A stretch of 64,000 nucleotides of DNA from Echinarachnius parma (lineage: Eukaryota; Echinodermata; Echinoidea; Clypeasteroida; Echinarachniidae), in NCBI GenBank assembly GCA_037951105.1, contig JBAMJV010008358.1, positions 1 to 64,000 of the forward strand, read 5' to 3'. The notes under the pieces were generated by a model. The model was given only the letters and a program-made list of their open reading frames with translations. It searched no databases and was not told where the DNA came from. Numbering within the stretch: position 1 is the first letter of the stretch; each line of letters starts with the position of its first letter. Both the position numbers and the translations under genes were made by a program. Positions 46,765 to 58,409 of the stretch are shown piece by piece.

Positions 46765-47655
46765 AGTACCCGTCGCATGAACGTATTTCAGGTGGTATAG
46801 GACATGAATTCATTCATGTGATTCTATTAAATACTGCTCGCAAGCACGGGCATATTTAAAAATAAATATCATTTTAGAAAACTAGAAACTGCTCCATGCT
46901 TTAAAGGGACTTAGTAACATTGTCCAAATCCTCAAAATAAAATTTTCACTCTAGCGGTTCCCTCATACCTTGTTGTATTCGTATTAACAATAAAATCATG
47001 GGACAGGTTTCGGTTTTTCAAATTTCCCTTTCGTTACAAAGATATGTACGATCAAAGTATTCAGATAAGAAAAACTCCGGGCGAGTTTTTCTTCTGTGTA
47101 CAAAGTGAGTGCAGTGAGTTATTGAATATCACTTTGCATTTTCGCTCATTGCTTGGCCATGCAATGTCCATTTGACTTGAAATTTTCACACAATACCCTG
47201 TGGACATATGAGATAACAATAATATACATTGCATCAACCATTCATCACTTCTTGCACATGTCAACAAAGTTACTAGATCCCTTTAAGGAATTTGAGAACC
47301 GCTATAGAGTTCTAAGTAAGGTATGTAGTTTGAGACAATGCTACTTTAAAAGTAAACTTCGCATTAACGTATTTCAGGTGTATAAGAGATGAATTCAATC
47401 ATGTGATTTCATCAAAGACTGCTCGCAAACACGGTCATCTTTAAACAAATATATATATATAATTTTAGAAAACCAGAAACTGCTCCATGCTTCAAAGAAT
47501 GTGAGAACCGCTAGAATTCTAAGTAAGTTATGTAGTTTGTGACAATCTAGATCCCTTTAAAACTACACTTCGCATGAACGTTTTTCAGGTGGTAGAAGAC
47601 GAATTCAATCATGTGATTCTATCAAAGACTGCTCGCAAACACGGTCATCAATAGT
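46765..47655. repeat. ~205-230 bp tandem array, three units, with nested element
   Basis: Each unit has CGCATGAACGTATTTCAGGT, AATCATGTGATT(C/T)TATC, ACTGCTCGCAAACACGG and AGAAACTGCTCCATGCTT. TTTCAGGTG lies near 46787, 47373 and 47585. The first unit carries 46905-47282 within it; without that insert the spacing is about 205. Confidence 0.75.
46905..47282 (-). mobile_element. TTAA-B element nested in the array
   Basis: TTAA at 46901-46904 and 47283-47286. Ends AGGGACTTAGTAACATTGTC and the complement of AGGGATCTAGTAACTTTGTT. Deleting it rejoins GCTCCATGCTTTAAGGAATT, as in the neighbouring units. It is nearly the same sequence as 42109-42497. Confidence 0.9.
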
Positions 47656-48188
47656 GTTAAGTTGTTACCCATTCGTTGCTTAGAGGTAAATAAAGTATGT
47701 TAGTTGACACAACACTTTGAGCATAATTGGAACGTCTTGCCATTGAACTATTTAACGCGTAATTACTGGATTGGAAAAAAGAGACAAATGGATAAATACA
47801 TGATACCACAATATAGAGACATGAAAGATTTATATGTTGACAGTTAGGTATATACATTATATAGAGAGATATTGATTGATAGATAGATAGAAATACATAG
47901 ATAACGTTTTAACGTTTTCTAAACATATTTATATCATGAAATGTAGAAAAAATATAGAAAGCGAGAAAGGGCAAGAGGGGAGCAGGGAGAGATCTAGAGA
48001 GATGAAGAGAGAGTAATTTTAGTATATTAGAGTACACATAATGTAATTAGAACACACAACAACAGATCAGTCAAAATCATAATGAACATAATGGAGATGC
48101 TATATTGAAGAGCAATTAACGAGGCGGGCGGGCAGGAGATATAACGCTAATGGCGGGAAGAGGTGTGATGCTATTTTGGACACGCAAG
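47656..48188. other. Unassigned, purine-rich
   Basis: A short GATA run near 47877 and GAGA-rich sequence at 47950-48015; no gene. Confidence 0.5.
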
Positions 48189-48192
48189 TTAA

Positions 48193-48543
48193 AGTGAGGC
48201 CTGTAAAGTGTCTAACTCTACGAAAATTACTTGGAGCTTCCTCGTTTCTCTTCTACCGTGTTGTTTAGCTTATGGTAAGAGAAGAATAAAATAGGGTTAG
48301 ATTTTTTCAAATGCCCCTTTAATATGACGATAGCTATCATTCTGCTCAAAAGCGTTAACAAACGGTCATAAACCTCCCGTTGTAAAAGCTGACGCATATT
48401 TTCGCTTTTTAACCAGGAAAGCAGTGTTCTTTTTCAATTAAACTTTCACACATCATTCGGACATATCTTACAATGATTTTGGTACAGGATTGAAGTCTCA
48501 AATGTCATTTTGGGCAATCATCTGACACCTTACAGGCCTCACT
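48193..48543 (+). mobile_element. TTAA-C element, complete (351 bp)
   Basis: TTAA at 48189-48192 and 48544-48547. Ends AGTGAGGCCTGTAAAGTGTC and the complement of AGTGAGGCCTGTAAGGTGTC. Confidence 0.9.
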
Positions 48544-48725
48544 TTAAGATTGTGTATTTGTATAGAGTTAAATGGCAGGTGGCGATAGCGATACTAAGAA
48601 AGAGCGGTAACACGTATGTATTACAACAAATAGATAATTGAGTTGACGCGTTGTATGTGTCACTTACGCGGTGCTTTGTACTAAGTGTCGGGGATTCGTC
48701 CTATGTTTGCACATGACAATATTAA

Positions 48726-48996
48726 AGTGAGGCCTGTAGAGTGTCTAACTCCACGAAAATTACTTGGAGCTTCCTCGTTTCTCTTCTACCGTGTTGTTTA
48801 GATTATGGTAAGAGAAGAATAAAATAGGGTTATATTTTTTTCAAATGCCCCTTTAGTATGACGATATCTATCATTCAGCTCAAAAGCGTTAACAAACAGT
48901 CATAAACCTCATAAACGTCCGTTGTAAATGCTGACGCATATTTTTACATTTTTAACCAGGAAAGCAGTGTTCTTTTTCAATGAAACAGGCCTCACT
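48726..48996 (+). mobile_element. TTAA-C element, right interior deleted
   Basis: TTAA at 48722-48725 and 48997-49000. It matches the copy at 48193 up to AGCAGTGTTCTTTTTCAATG and then jumps to the terminal CAGGCCTCACT, losing about 80 bases. Confidence 0.87.
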
Positions 48997-49000
48997 TTAA

Positions 49001-49990
49001 TGAAGATCTTACAGAGCCTTATTGACGGTGATGTACGGTGTATGTTATCTAATATTTGCATGTTATGTCGTGAGTGACAGTTCATTATGTTCCTTGATAT
49101 TGTTCCTATGTTTGATATACGTCGCATATAGTGTTATCTTAATTTGAAGGAATGTTATTATTATACATTACTAAAGAAAAGGTAATTTTGCATTTTTTCG
49201 TAGAAAACAAAATGTTTTCATAGATTTGTTAAAAATCATAGCCGCTTTGGTGTCAGTGATATAATGTACATTGTTTCACTACGTTTTAAACGAACCAGTG
49301 TGATATGCTCGGTGACATTGTCATTCTATGTTATTATAATAATTATTATGTTTAATATATTTCTGTCATAATATTTGTTATGAATATCAGTTATATACTA
49401 TAATTAAGTTACTATCTTAAGGCCTTATTCTAAGGTCATGTTGTAAAGAGGACATTTAATTTAAGATGGACAAAAATGCGAGGAATCGACCGGACACATC
49501 ATTCCAAAATGACCAAAAGGGAATACAATTATTTTTGTATTATTTTATATGTATGTATCATAGAATATATTATTAATATATGTTCCTTCACTGAATGGAT
49601 ATATTTGACTGATTCTATTGGGCATGTACGAAATTGTAGTCGTCAAAAAGCTACTGTATATATGGCTACACCATTGTATAGCACGGTGCATGCATGCACT
49701 GGCGTCGGCGTGGCGAAATTAATCCATTACGTTTGGTAGAGTGACGTGGAACCGCCCTTCAATTCTAATTGCTCTTCCCTAGCCATACCTTCACTTGCGG
49801 ACAGACTCGGCCCCGTTGCCCCATTTCCGTGCGTTATATCATCAATATCATGGGTAATCCCATCTCCTCCACAGATTATATAATCCATGTAGATGTATAA
49901 CGTAGCCTGCTATATTCCAAAGGCAATGCATGGGTTAAACCATTACTCTTGGATATAACCGTGTACAGGTACGTGTTGTATTATGAGTAA
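49001..49990. other. Unassigned stretch
   Basis: AT-rich; an 87-codon open frame at 49476-49739 has no recognisable domain. Confidence 0.5.
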
Positions 49991-49991
49991 C

Positions 49992-50172
49992 ATCCCAGCT
50001 AGCCACCTGACGTTGGGCCGATGTCGGAATTTGGTTGCCGGATGTCGGCATATCGCCGTTGGCTCGAGGTTAAAATGTCCGCCAGCCCAACATCGTCACG
50101 ACGTCATTTTTGTGATATATTGGCATAACGTCATTTTCCGACAATGGCCCAACATGATGTTGTAGCTGGGAT
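49992..50172. mobile_element. 181-bp inverted-repeat miniature element
   Basis: Ends ATCCCAGCTAGCCACCTGAC and the complement of ATCCCAGCTACAACATCATG. Subterminal GTTGGGCC / GGCCCAAC and several CCGATGTCGG-type inner repeats. Confidence 0.72.
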
Positions 50173-50776
50173 AGCACAAAATGCATTGTCCACCGGGGAC
50201 CCCTATTCATAAAACTATACTAACTAATAGTTAAATTCGAAGTCTATTTAGATGCTAGGGCTAAGCAAGCCAAACAAACATACTTTTCTTTAGCTACTAA
50301 CTATAGTAATCTAGGTAAGCATTCACCTGCTAAGTAAACACTACTTTTCTGGTTGAATAATTACTATTATTATCTTTTTTTAAAGACTAGAGTTGAATTA
50401 AACTAGTGTATTTTCTATAATTTAAAGTGTTAGACCACCTTACTATATTATCTAAAATAGACTAGAATAGAACTAAACTAGACTAATCTATTTTCTATAG
50501 GCTAAAGAGTTAGACCCCCCGGTATCGAACTAGACACAGGTGACCCTCATGTATTTACAGTTGCACCCCATTACCATTTGGAAGTGTTCACGAATTCAAG
50601 TGGAACAAATTAAATGAATGCTCGGCAGTATTTAGCGTAGGAGGATTTCATTATAAAAAGGCCCGTTCAGACTTTGGTATATGCTAAACAAAAAACACTC
50701 TCTTCACCATGCTGTTTCATCTCTATTTTGTTAAACCCAGATGATTGTTTCTACCCCTTGTGTGCCTCGAGCGTCA
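50173..50776. repeat. AT-rich degenerate CTA/TAG repeats
   Basis: Motifs ACTATACTAACTAATAG and TAGACTAGAATAGAACTAAA recur between 50200 and 50510. The block TAGACTA..AACTA..TATTTTCTATA is present twice (50380-50420 and 50455-50500). Confidence 0.45.
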
Positions 50777-50780
50777 TTAA

Positions 50781-51162
50781 AGGGACTTTAATAGAAACAT
50801 TGTCCAAATCCTCAACACTTACTTCTAACTCTAGTGGTTCTCTCATACCTTGTCTGATTCATATTAACAATAAAAGCATGGGACAGGTTTCGGTTTTGCA
50901 AATTTACATTTCGTTCAAAATATATTTACAATTGAAGTGTTCAGATGTTAAACTGTCTACGGGATAGTGTAAGCCGTGTACAAAATAAGTGCAATGAGTT
51001 AGTGAATATCAGTGTGCATTTTTGCTAATTTCTCGGCCAAAAAACATCAAATTAAAGTGAAATTTTCACCCATTACTTTGTGGACATATCAGATCACATC
51101 AATACACATTGTATTAATCACTCATCACTTGTTGCACTTGTCAACAAAGTTACTAGATCCCT
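50781..51162 (-). mobile_element. TTAA-B element, complete
   Basis: TTAA at 50777-50780 and 51163-51166. Starts AGGGACTTTAATAGAAACAT, ends complement of AGGGATCTAGTAACTTTGTT. It is more diverged than 42109 and 46905. Confidence 0.85.
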
Positions 51163-51197
51163 TTAAGCACAGAATATGTAAATAAACATTAATCGGA

Positions 51198-51870
51198 AGT
51201 TTACGTGGTATACTGGTTCTGACCTTGGTCTTTCAATGCGAGGGTCCGGGTTTCAATATACATATCATAACACTAACCATTATAACTCAGCATTTACCAT
51301 AGAAAGGAAGGTCGTGGTCTGTTGGGTCGAATGCGAGGATACTAGCCAATTCATGGCACCAACATCCTAACTTCACATCTACTTTAGACGAGAGTATCGT
51401 GGTGCGTAGGTTCGGGTCTTTGTCTTTCAATGCGAGGGTCCAGGTTTCGATATACATATCATAACACCAACCATTATAACTCAGCATTTACCATAGAAAG
51501 GAAGGTCGTGGTCTGTTGGGTCGAATGCGAGGATACTAGCCAATTCATGGCACCAACATCCTAACTTCACATCTACTTTAGACGAGAGTATCGTGGTGCG
51601 TAGGTTCGGGTCTTTGTCTTTTCATGCGAGGGTCGTGGATTCAATACACAGCCTGGTACTAAACATTCTAACTTGACATTAACCTTAGATGGGAGTGTCA
51701 TGGTATGTTGTTTCGGGCCTTTGTCTGTCGAGGGTCGATGGCTCGAAACACAACTTGACACCAGACAATCTATTTACTCTATATCTACCTTTGGAATATT
51801 GCTTTATGTTGGTTTTGGCCTTTGTCTGTCCATGCGGGGGGCGTGGGATCGATGCACAGCCTGGCAACTG
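51198..51870 (+). repeat. Tandem array of tRNA-like modules
   Basis: A 194-bp unit is present twice almost unchanged (GTCTTTCAATGCGAGGGTCC at about 51228 and 51422), then continues as shorter diverged units to about 51870. Individual modules read like tRNA heads: TGGTATACTGGTTCTGAC (A-box-like), TCTTTCAATGCGAGGG (anticodon region) and GTCCGGGTTTCAATA (B-box-like). Stems do not close well enough for a working tRNA. Confidence 0.6.
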
Positions 51871-52148
51871 TGTCAGTTGCAACACCTTTGCCCTCGGTTT
51901 GTTGATCTTTACCCACATATGCAAATGTGTATACTCTTCTGCAATCTTACAAGTGACATACCTACGGCGAGAAAGGTGCGCCGACGCATACAGGTCGTAC
52001 ACCGGTATAATTGCGATCATCTCAGCTAGAGTTCTGATACTCAGCGCTGCTTACATAGCCTGTAGCACCACGTGTCTTCGTCTTATTACATGACCTAAGT
52101 CGGTCTCAACGGGCGGGCTACTACTGTATTCGGTCAAATTACACCTAC

Positions 52149-52275
52149 ACGTAAAATGCTGACTTCCAAAAGGCGTTTTATCCACTTTTCACAATAAATG
52201 TAGCTATCAATGCAAGTGCCATCAAATAGGCTAGTAGGCTATATACGTAGCTAGACAGGAATCCAAATGTGAGGA
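52149..52275 (+). mobile_element. Half copy of GGCGC-family element
   Basis: CTTCCAAAAGGCGTTTTATC, then TACGTAGCTAGACAGGAATC, as in 10742-11002. The opposite end is missing. Confidence 0.55.
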
Positions 52276-53550
52276 CTAACTTACCTACAAAAAGGGAAGC
52301 ACATATCGTTTATACTCCCCAAGCTAACCTACTTTTCTTCCAATCTAGAAACTTGGATATAGCTCCTTGTCGAAATAAGCTTATGTATGCCATGACTTGT
52401 TCAAACAAAGGACTTTTTACAACAAGGGGGGCCGAGAAGGTGAAACACCCGGTCAAAGTACGGGACAATACGACGAGTGTGACGTCATAGGTGGCAGTCA
52501 TGACTGCGTGGAGCATCATTGATTCCTTCCAAAGCCTAAGAAGTATATTATTTGAATGAGAGAAATGAGGGGTCAATGTTTGTAAATAGACATTTATATT
52601 GGGGACGACGTTGTAATTTGTTTCCACTCCTCCCTGTAAGAAGAAGGGAAGCGCAGAGGATGCTCATACGTGTGCATGTACCGTGTAAATGTGGCAGTGC
52701 CTCTCAAAATGCTTTCAAAATGCTCTATGGTTGTTTATTTCATTTCCGCATTACCAAGTTCAAGTCCGGTTAATACACAGAGCTCACTTATATGTTCCCG
52801 TATGGTCGTAAAACAAATACATAACGGCGTGTGTGTGTATGGGGAATGGTCATCCAATAATAATCATAAGCGAGTATGTAGAGGACATTACGAAATACTG
52901 ATCAAGGTCGCTTTAATGTATACACTGCAGGTTATTGATTTAGGAAGACTTCCCATTAAAGAGCGACTTAAGCCGTTGCTCTCAGGAATCTGGTTTATTA
53001 CGTGTCAACTCTATAGGGAAATTGTAGTCTCTGAAAGGGATGGGTTAACACACGTGACCCAATAATTTAGAGGATGGATTCATAATTAGAGAGAGTGGAC
53101 CGAAGAGAAAGAAGAGGAAGTAGGAATATGGATATAAATAAACAATATGTTCGATGCATAAGGATGTCTTAGAAAGCACGATGGACATGATTAATAACAT
53201 AAATCAAGAAAGAATGCATTATATTACCATACATAGTCACAATGCATTTACCTTTAGTATATCGTGTGTATTAATTTTGCGTTGAGTACGCATCAAAGCC
53301 GACACAATTGATATCAAACTAGAAATGAGTAGGATTGTAGTGAGCAATAATTGTCTTGGTTTTGAAATTGCAAAACTGCTTAACAATTTATTCATAACGC
53401 TTTAGTTTGAAAGGGGGTGTAGAGGGCGGAATTAGTATAGTCTGTACGTAGTATTTCGATTAACAAATATGAACCACCATTTAAACGATGTAGTCCAATT
53501 CACATTGAGAGGTAATATGGGTAAACTAGAGGGTTAGAAATAAAAGAAAT
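52276..53550. other. Unassigned stretch
   Basis: Contains a 131-codon open frame at 52670-53065 (+) with no recognisable motif and no splice or start context to favour it. Confidence 0.45.
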
Positions 53551-53559
53551 GCAATAAAA

Positions 53560-54830
53560 GAAAGGGGATGACTTGTAAAATAAAAACAAGAAGTGGAGGA
53601 CGCTTTAATAAGAAGAAGACACAAGAATAATGAGAAGAAAACAAATACACAATAATAAAAGGGTAAATGAAGAAGACCGTGTTATAGAACAATAATAGAA
53701 GTGTTATTTAAACAAATATGACGTCACGCAGCGATGAGTGGTGAATTATAAGAACAACAACAACAACACCAACACAAGTGTTCGGTGTGTAAGGCGAAAG
53801 TAATCTTATTACTGATAGGGAGAGGAGCTAAGAGAGACGATGTTAGTAACGGGAAGAAATAATGACGTCACTAATGCAGATTGTAGGTCACGTGACGATG
53901 AGGGGGAAGATCGGGGTGGGGGGGGGGGGGGGGCTGTAAAACATGAAGAACAAAACACAAATTAAGTGGATGAGGGGAGACTAAGATAATAAGGGGGAAA
54001 GAGGATGTGATATACTCTAAGAAGAGAACAAAGAGAAGAAAAAATGTGACGTCATGATTACACAAGTGACAATAATTCGTAAGTTTTGTAAGGATCTAGT
54101 AACTTTTTTTGACATGTGCAGAAAGTGATGAATGTTTGGTAGAATGTATAGTTGTGTGATCCGATATGTCCTCTGAGTATTGTGGGGGAAATTACACATT
54201 AAATTAATGTTATTTGGCCGAGTAATAAGCGAAAACTCAAAGTGATATATTTGCTTACTCATTGCACTGACGTTGTACACAGTCATGACTATCCAATGGA
54301 GAGTTAAAAATCCGAACACTTCAATCGTAGATATATTTCTAACAAAAGGTAAATTCGGAAAAGCAAAACCTGTTCCATGCTTCTGTTGGTAATACAACAA
54401 GGTATGAGTGAACCACTAGATTTCTAATGAAGTTTTGTGGATGTTGACGATCCTTTTAAATTACGAACAACAGCACAAGAAAGAAGCGATTGCCGTGTAA
54501 TACGAGAATGATAAGGGGGAGAGAAGGGTTGTGATGTACGTTAAGATAAAAATAGAGCAAAGACAAATACAAATATGACGTCACTAATGCAGATTGTATG
54601 CCACGTGATGATGAGGGGTGAGTTGTGAAACATGAATATCGACCCCCCCCCCCCCCCCATAAAAAAACAACGACAACAACAACAAACCCAAACAAACAAC
54701 CAAAACAAAACAAACAAAAACGTGGTTGAAGACAGTGTAAAAGAGAAGGATAACGGAAACGAAGATGAGATCTATGATCAGATCAGTAGAGAGCAAAGAA
54801 AATACTAAAGGGGTGTGACGTCACGGATGC
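53560..54830. repeat. Purine-rich degenerate array, ~330 bp unit, split by an element
   Basis: TGACGTCACTAATGCAGATT occurs at 53868 and 54576 and a decayed form near 54818. Each is followed by CACGTGA(C/T)GATGAGGG and a G or C homopolymer. Subtracting the TTAA-B insertion, the spacing of the first two is about 340. Between them are GAAGAAGA-type purine tracts. Confidence 0.6.
54092..54455 (+). mobile_element. TTAA-B element within the purine-rich array
   Basis: Starts AGGATCTAGTAACTTTTTTT and ends GTTGACGATCCTT before TTAA at 54456-54459; the left TTAA has decayed to TGTA. Interior GTGATCCGATATGTCCTCTG is family-typical. Confidence 0.72.
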
Positions 54831-55690
54831 AGCTCGCGACTATCAAGGTCCATGCAAAATGTATTATTTCTCGCTGATGCTCATTTAAAAAACGCGATCG
54901 ATAGGAAAGCTCTCATCGAGTTTACTCCGGGTCATTGGTCATGCCCGTCCCCCATCCCTTCCCCCGTATTAATGAGAGGTCCGTTCTTGGGAAAGGCCCG
55001 AGTCTGTTTGTCCTGTCCTCCTGCCCCGTTCGTTTTCTCGATGGTCAAACACAATTGATGATGCGATATATCCATGCTCGCAGAATGGCCTGGAAAGAAA
55101 TACCGTGGGTACAATTTTATTCAAATATATGCGTAACTGAAAACGCCCCAAAGTGAAGACAAACACCAGCTTGTTCAAACAAAACAAAAGGTTCTTTACC
55201 TGATGCGTATCTACTGTATGTTCCAAATTCCCCGACCCCCTTTATATCATACTATTATATTAGGTCTTTGATGCGCCTTCAAGAACATCAGAGTCGGACA
55301 GTGGTTCACGGAATTCTTTAAGCGATTTAATAGTATTTATGATACCAGTATACAAGGTATTGATCCCTATTCTATATTACATGATGTTGACCTAACGCCA
55401 CCCATTCGTCATAGAGAAAACATAGGTATGACTATCGTAGCATAGTTGGATGGCGTATCCATGAGAATAATATTACAAAATGAAAGGGAATAAGTACTGA
55501 TGGGGGTTCGAGAACACGAGATTGCGGAGATTGTATAAGATAAGAATAATATATACAAATAGAGAAAGGGTGTTGACCGTTAATAGTTGGAAAATAATAC
55601 TGAGAAGAAAAAAACATCTAAACAAACAACACAGAATAATGAAATGTGTACTGAACCATTAAACACAACGTTCCGTAAACTGCGAAAGTC
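54831..55690. other. Unassigned stretch
   Basis: Several overlapping short frames on both strands at 54852-55226, none with a known motif. Confidence 0.45.
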
Positions 55691-55699
55691 GTTCTCAAA

Positions 55700-56095
55700 T
55701 GTTTTTGAGAGGCGCCCTCGCGAGCACACACATGCTTATCTACGGTAGATGTAAACATTGCATTATATACTGACATCTACTATTTCTGTGTTAAAAAAGG
55801 AATGACACGCCATATTTAACAATCGCCAAACAATACGATGACTGTTACAAGTTTAAAATGTGTTACGACAGACGTCCTCTGTAGAACGCATATGCTTATC
55901 TACGGTAGATGTAAACATAGCATAACCCTCATCTATTTATTTATGTGTTTAAAGGGAATTCCACGCTATATGTAATACTTGCCAAACTTAATAGTAACAA
56001 TGTATTATAAACGCTTAAAAGTGTTACGACAGACACCCTCTGTAGAACGCATATATGCTTATCTACGGTAGATGTAAACATAGCATAACTCTCAT
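55700..56095. repeat. Tandem array, ~160 bp units, three copies
   Basis: TGCTTATCTACGGTAGATGT begins at 55733, 55893 and 56056 (periods 160 and 163). It is preceded by CCCTC(T/G)GTAGAACGCATA and followed by AAACATAGCATAAC. TCTACGGTAGA is itself palindromic. Confidence 0.85.
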
Positions 56096-56104
56096 AAGAG
56101 CTTA

Positions 56105-56163
56105 ATTTTCAAAAGGCGTTTAATCCATGTGGATTTAGCGCCTTTTGGAACCAAAACCGTCAT
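56105..56163. mobile_element. Two joined ends of a GGCGC element
   Basis: TTCAAAAGGCGTTTAATCCA is followed at once by TGGATTTAGCGCCTTTTGGA, so the element has collapsed to a ~58-bp hairpin without interior. Confidence 0.7.
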
Positions 56164-56265
56164 ATATTGTTGATGAGTTTAATGAATAATAATGATTTTT
56201 TATTTCAGGGTCCGAATAAATATGTGTTCGACCACTAAGTCTTTCTTTGTTCGTTTTCACCCACG

Positions 56266-56332
56266 CCCGGGAGTGTCGGAAGGGTCGATTTGAGCTCGAT
56301 TATGTGAAGTTGTGGTCTAACTACATTGGTCC

Positions 56333-56411
<79 letters not shown>

Positions 56412-56544
56412 CACTTACTTACTTACTTACTTACATACGTACTAACTTACTTACTTACTCAGTACTTACTTATGTGATCGGGGAGTGTCGGAAGGGTCGA
56501 TTTGAGCTCGATTATGTGAAGTTGTGGTCTAACTACATTGGTCC

Positions 56545-56591
<47 letters not shown>

Positions 56592-56640
56592 CACTTACTT
56601 ACTTACTTACTCACTTACTTACTTAGTACTTACTTATTTG
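56266..56640. repeat. Duplicated (ACTT)n block
   Basis: A unique 65-base lead (GGGAGTGTCGGAAGGGTCGA to CTACATTGGTCC) at 56267 and 56482 precedes two ACTT runs of about 130 and 85 bases. The whole module is duplicated with a period of about 215. The Leu-Thr-Tyr repeat frame is an artefact. Confidence 0.93.
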
Positions 56641-57021
56641 ATCTGATCAAACAAACTTATTCAGACATTATTTTTTACATTTTGCATTTTTCAAAAATAT
56701 GATAAAAGCTTATTGGAACTTTTTAATGGTACATAGCAAGACAGACAACCTAGCGCGGTGTTTTGTCAACTCTAAAATAATTTTAAATTGAGTGATTATA
56801 TTAAAACAATGAAGATAACTGACCCCTTTTGTTATTGGTTATGACAGCTTGCTTCACACTCATGATAGTAATGTTTAATTAATAATGTAACCTATATAAC
56901 ATTGCACATTCTTCAAAGGAGTACCGACCCGTGCTTAATATGTTCCCAGAAACTACTGATTATTATTCTTCGACTAATGAACGAGCGGTGCAGACATCGT
57001 GTATAGTTATATACATCTAAA
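56641..57021. other. Unassigned stretch
   Basis: AT-rich, no feature. Confidence 0.5.
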
Positions 57022-57241
57022 GCCCGGCGCAGACAGAGCCGACTCGACCCGATCCGACTGGTTTTCAGTCAGGCTAGAGTCAGTTTCGCTCAGTCGGAGC
57101 CGATCCAACATGTTGAATAGGCCTTGAATGACCTCCGACTGGCACTTGACTGGAAAAACCGGAGTCCTGAGGCAGCACATACTGAGTTAATCAGGCTGAA
57201 ATCAGTCGGATCGGGTCGAGTCGGCTCTGTCTGCGCCGGGC
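57022..57241. mobile_element. 220-bp GC-rich inverted-repeat element
   Basis: Arms begin GCCCGGCGCAGACAGAGCCG and stay identical for about 39 bases on each side (through CGACCCGATCCGACTG). The centre has CAGTCGGAGCCGATCC. Identical arms suggest recent activity or repair-driven homogenisation. Class unknown. Confidence 0.85.
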
Positions 57242-58086
57242 ATTAGAGTATAGATTTGTACATGGTAAGACAGTGAACCCCAAGACATCTTTCCATTATT
57301 AGTAAGTGGAGCTGCATTGACATGCATTAGCCTAATCAGGGCATTATTATGTCTAGTAAATTGAGAGACAATAGATTTAGAGATGCGCATATACCATCAT
57401 ATTACGACCATGTTGAATTAACGAACCTGCGTATTGACTGAATGCGGCACATCACAAACGACTCTATTCCTGTTTAAGCGATACGCCTGCAGAAGATAAT
57501 CAACTTAAACTTATTTAGGATATTTGAACAATAATGGTGGGACGATCAAAAGTCGATTTTCAACTCGTTCAAGGTAACCATCTGTTTTGTCGTGATTTGC
57601 TCAATTTATTATTAAAATGTGAATATTACACACGCCTTTCTTTGTCGTCTTACTCTCGAACTCCGGAGTGGATATGTTTATTGAATAACATCTGATATAT
57701 ATATATAGGTGACCACAAACCATGTATTATGTATCATTTTGTTAATAATTCAAAGCTATTCCAAGAGATTTATATAGAGTACGTCACAACGATAATATAA
57801 AGGACAATTAAACGTTAGAAAGATATAGTATGAAGCAATAATACTCAAATGACATGCTTAGATATAAAATAGTGAGCTTTACACATCCATAGTCGTTGAT
57901 GGTATCTATTTAATTTAACGTTGCATTTAAAACAAAATGATTATTGGTTGGTAAATTGTGTATTTCTCTGATGTCCACTGAGTGATGGGTAAACATTCCA
58001 TGCTAGTGAGGTTGCACGATGTATGCTATAAAGTAACTATATCCCTTTTTGTTTAAGTCATGTTATACTATAATTGCACGTCATGT
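57242..58086. other. Mostly unassigned
   Basis: A decayed TTAA-B piece lies at 57940-58050 (TTTCTCTGATGTCCACTGAG, AAAGTAACTATATCCCT). Otherwise nothing recognised. Confidence 0.45.
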
Positions 58087-58090
58087 TTAA

Positions 58091-58409
58091 AGCGATGCCT
58101 GTAAAGTGTCTTACTCCGCGAAAATTACTGGTAAGAGAAGAATAAAATAGGGTTCGATTTTTTTCAAATGCCCCTTTAGTATAACGATATCTATCATTCA
58201 GCTCAAAAGCGTTAATTAACGGTCATAAACCTCATAAACGTCCATTGTAAAAGCTGACGCATATTGTCGCTTTTTTAACCAGGAAAGCAGTGTTCTTTTT
58301 CAATGAAAGTTTCACACATCGTTCGGACATTATCTTACAATGATTTCGGTACAGGATTGAAGTCTCAAATGTCATTTTGGGCAATATCTGACACTTTACA
58401 GGTGCACCT
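58091..58409 (+). mobile_element. TTAA-C element (319 bp)
   Basis: TTAA at 58087-58090 and 58410-58413. Ends AGCGATGCCTGTAAAGTGTC and the complement of AGGTGCACCTGTAAAGTGTC. A ~35-base piece near the left end (GGAGCTTCCTCG.. in other copies) is missing. Confidence 0.88.

Noticed and set aside
51198..51300. Functional tRNA gene at the head of the array
   Set aside because: Same reason: box-like motifs without closing stems.
52670..53065. 131-codon frame next to the tRNA-like array
   Set aside because: No motif, no start or splice context, AT-rich codon mix like the flanks.
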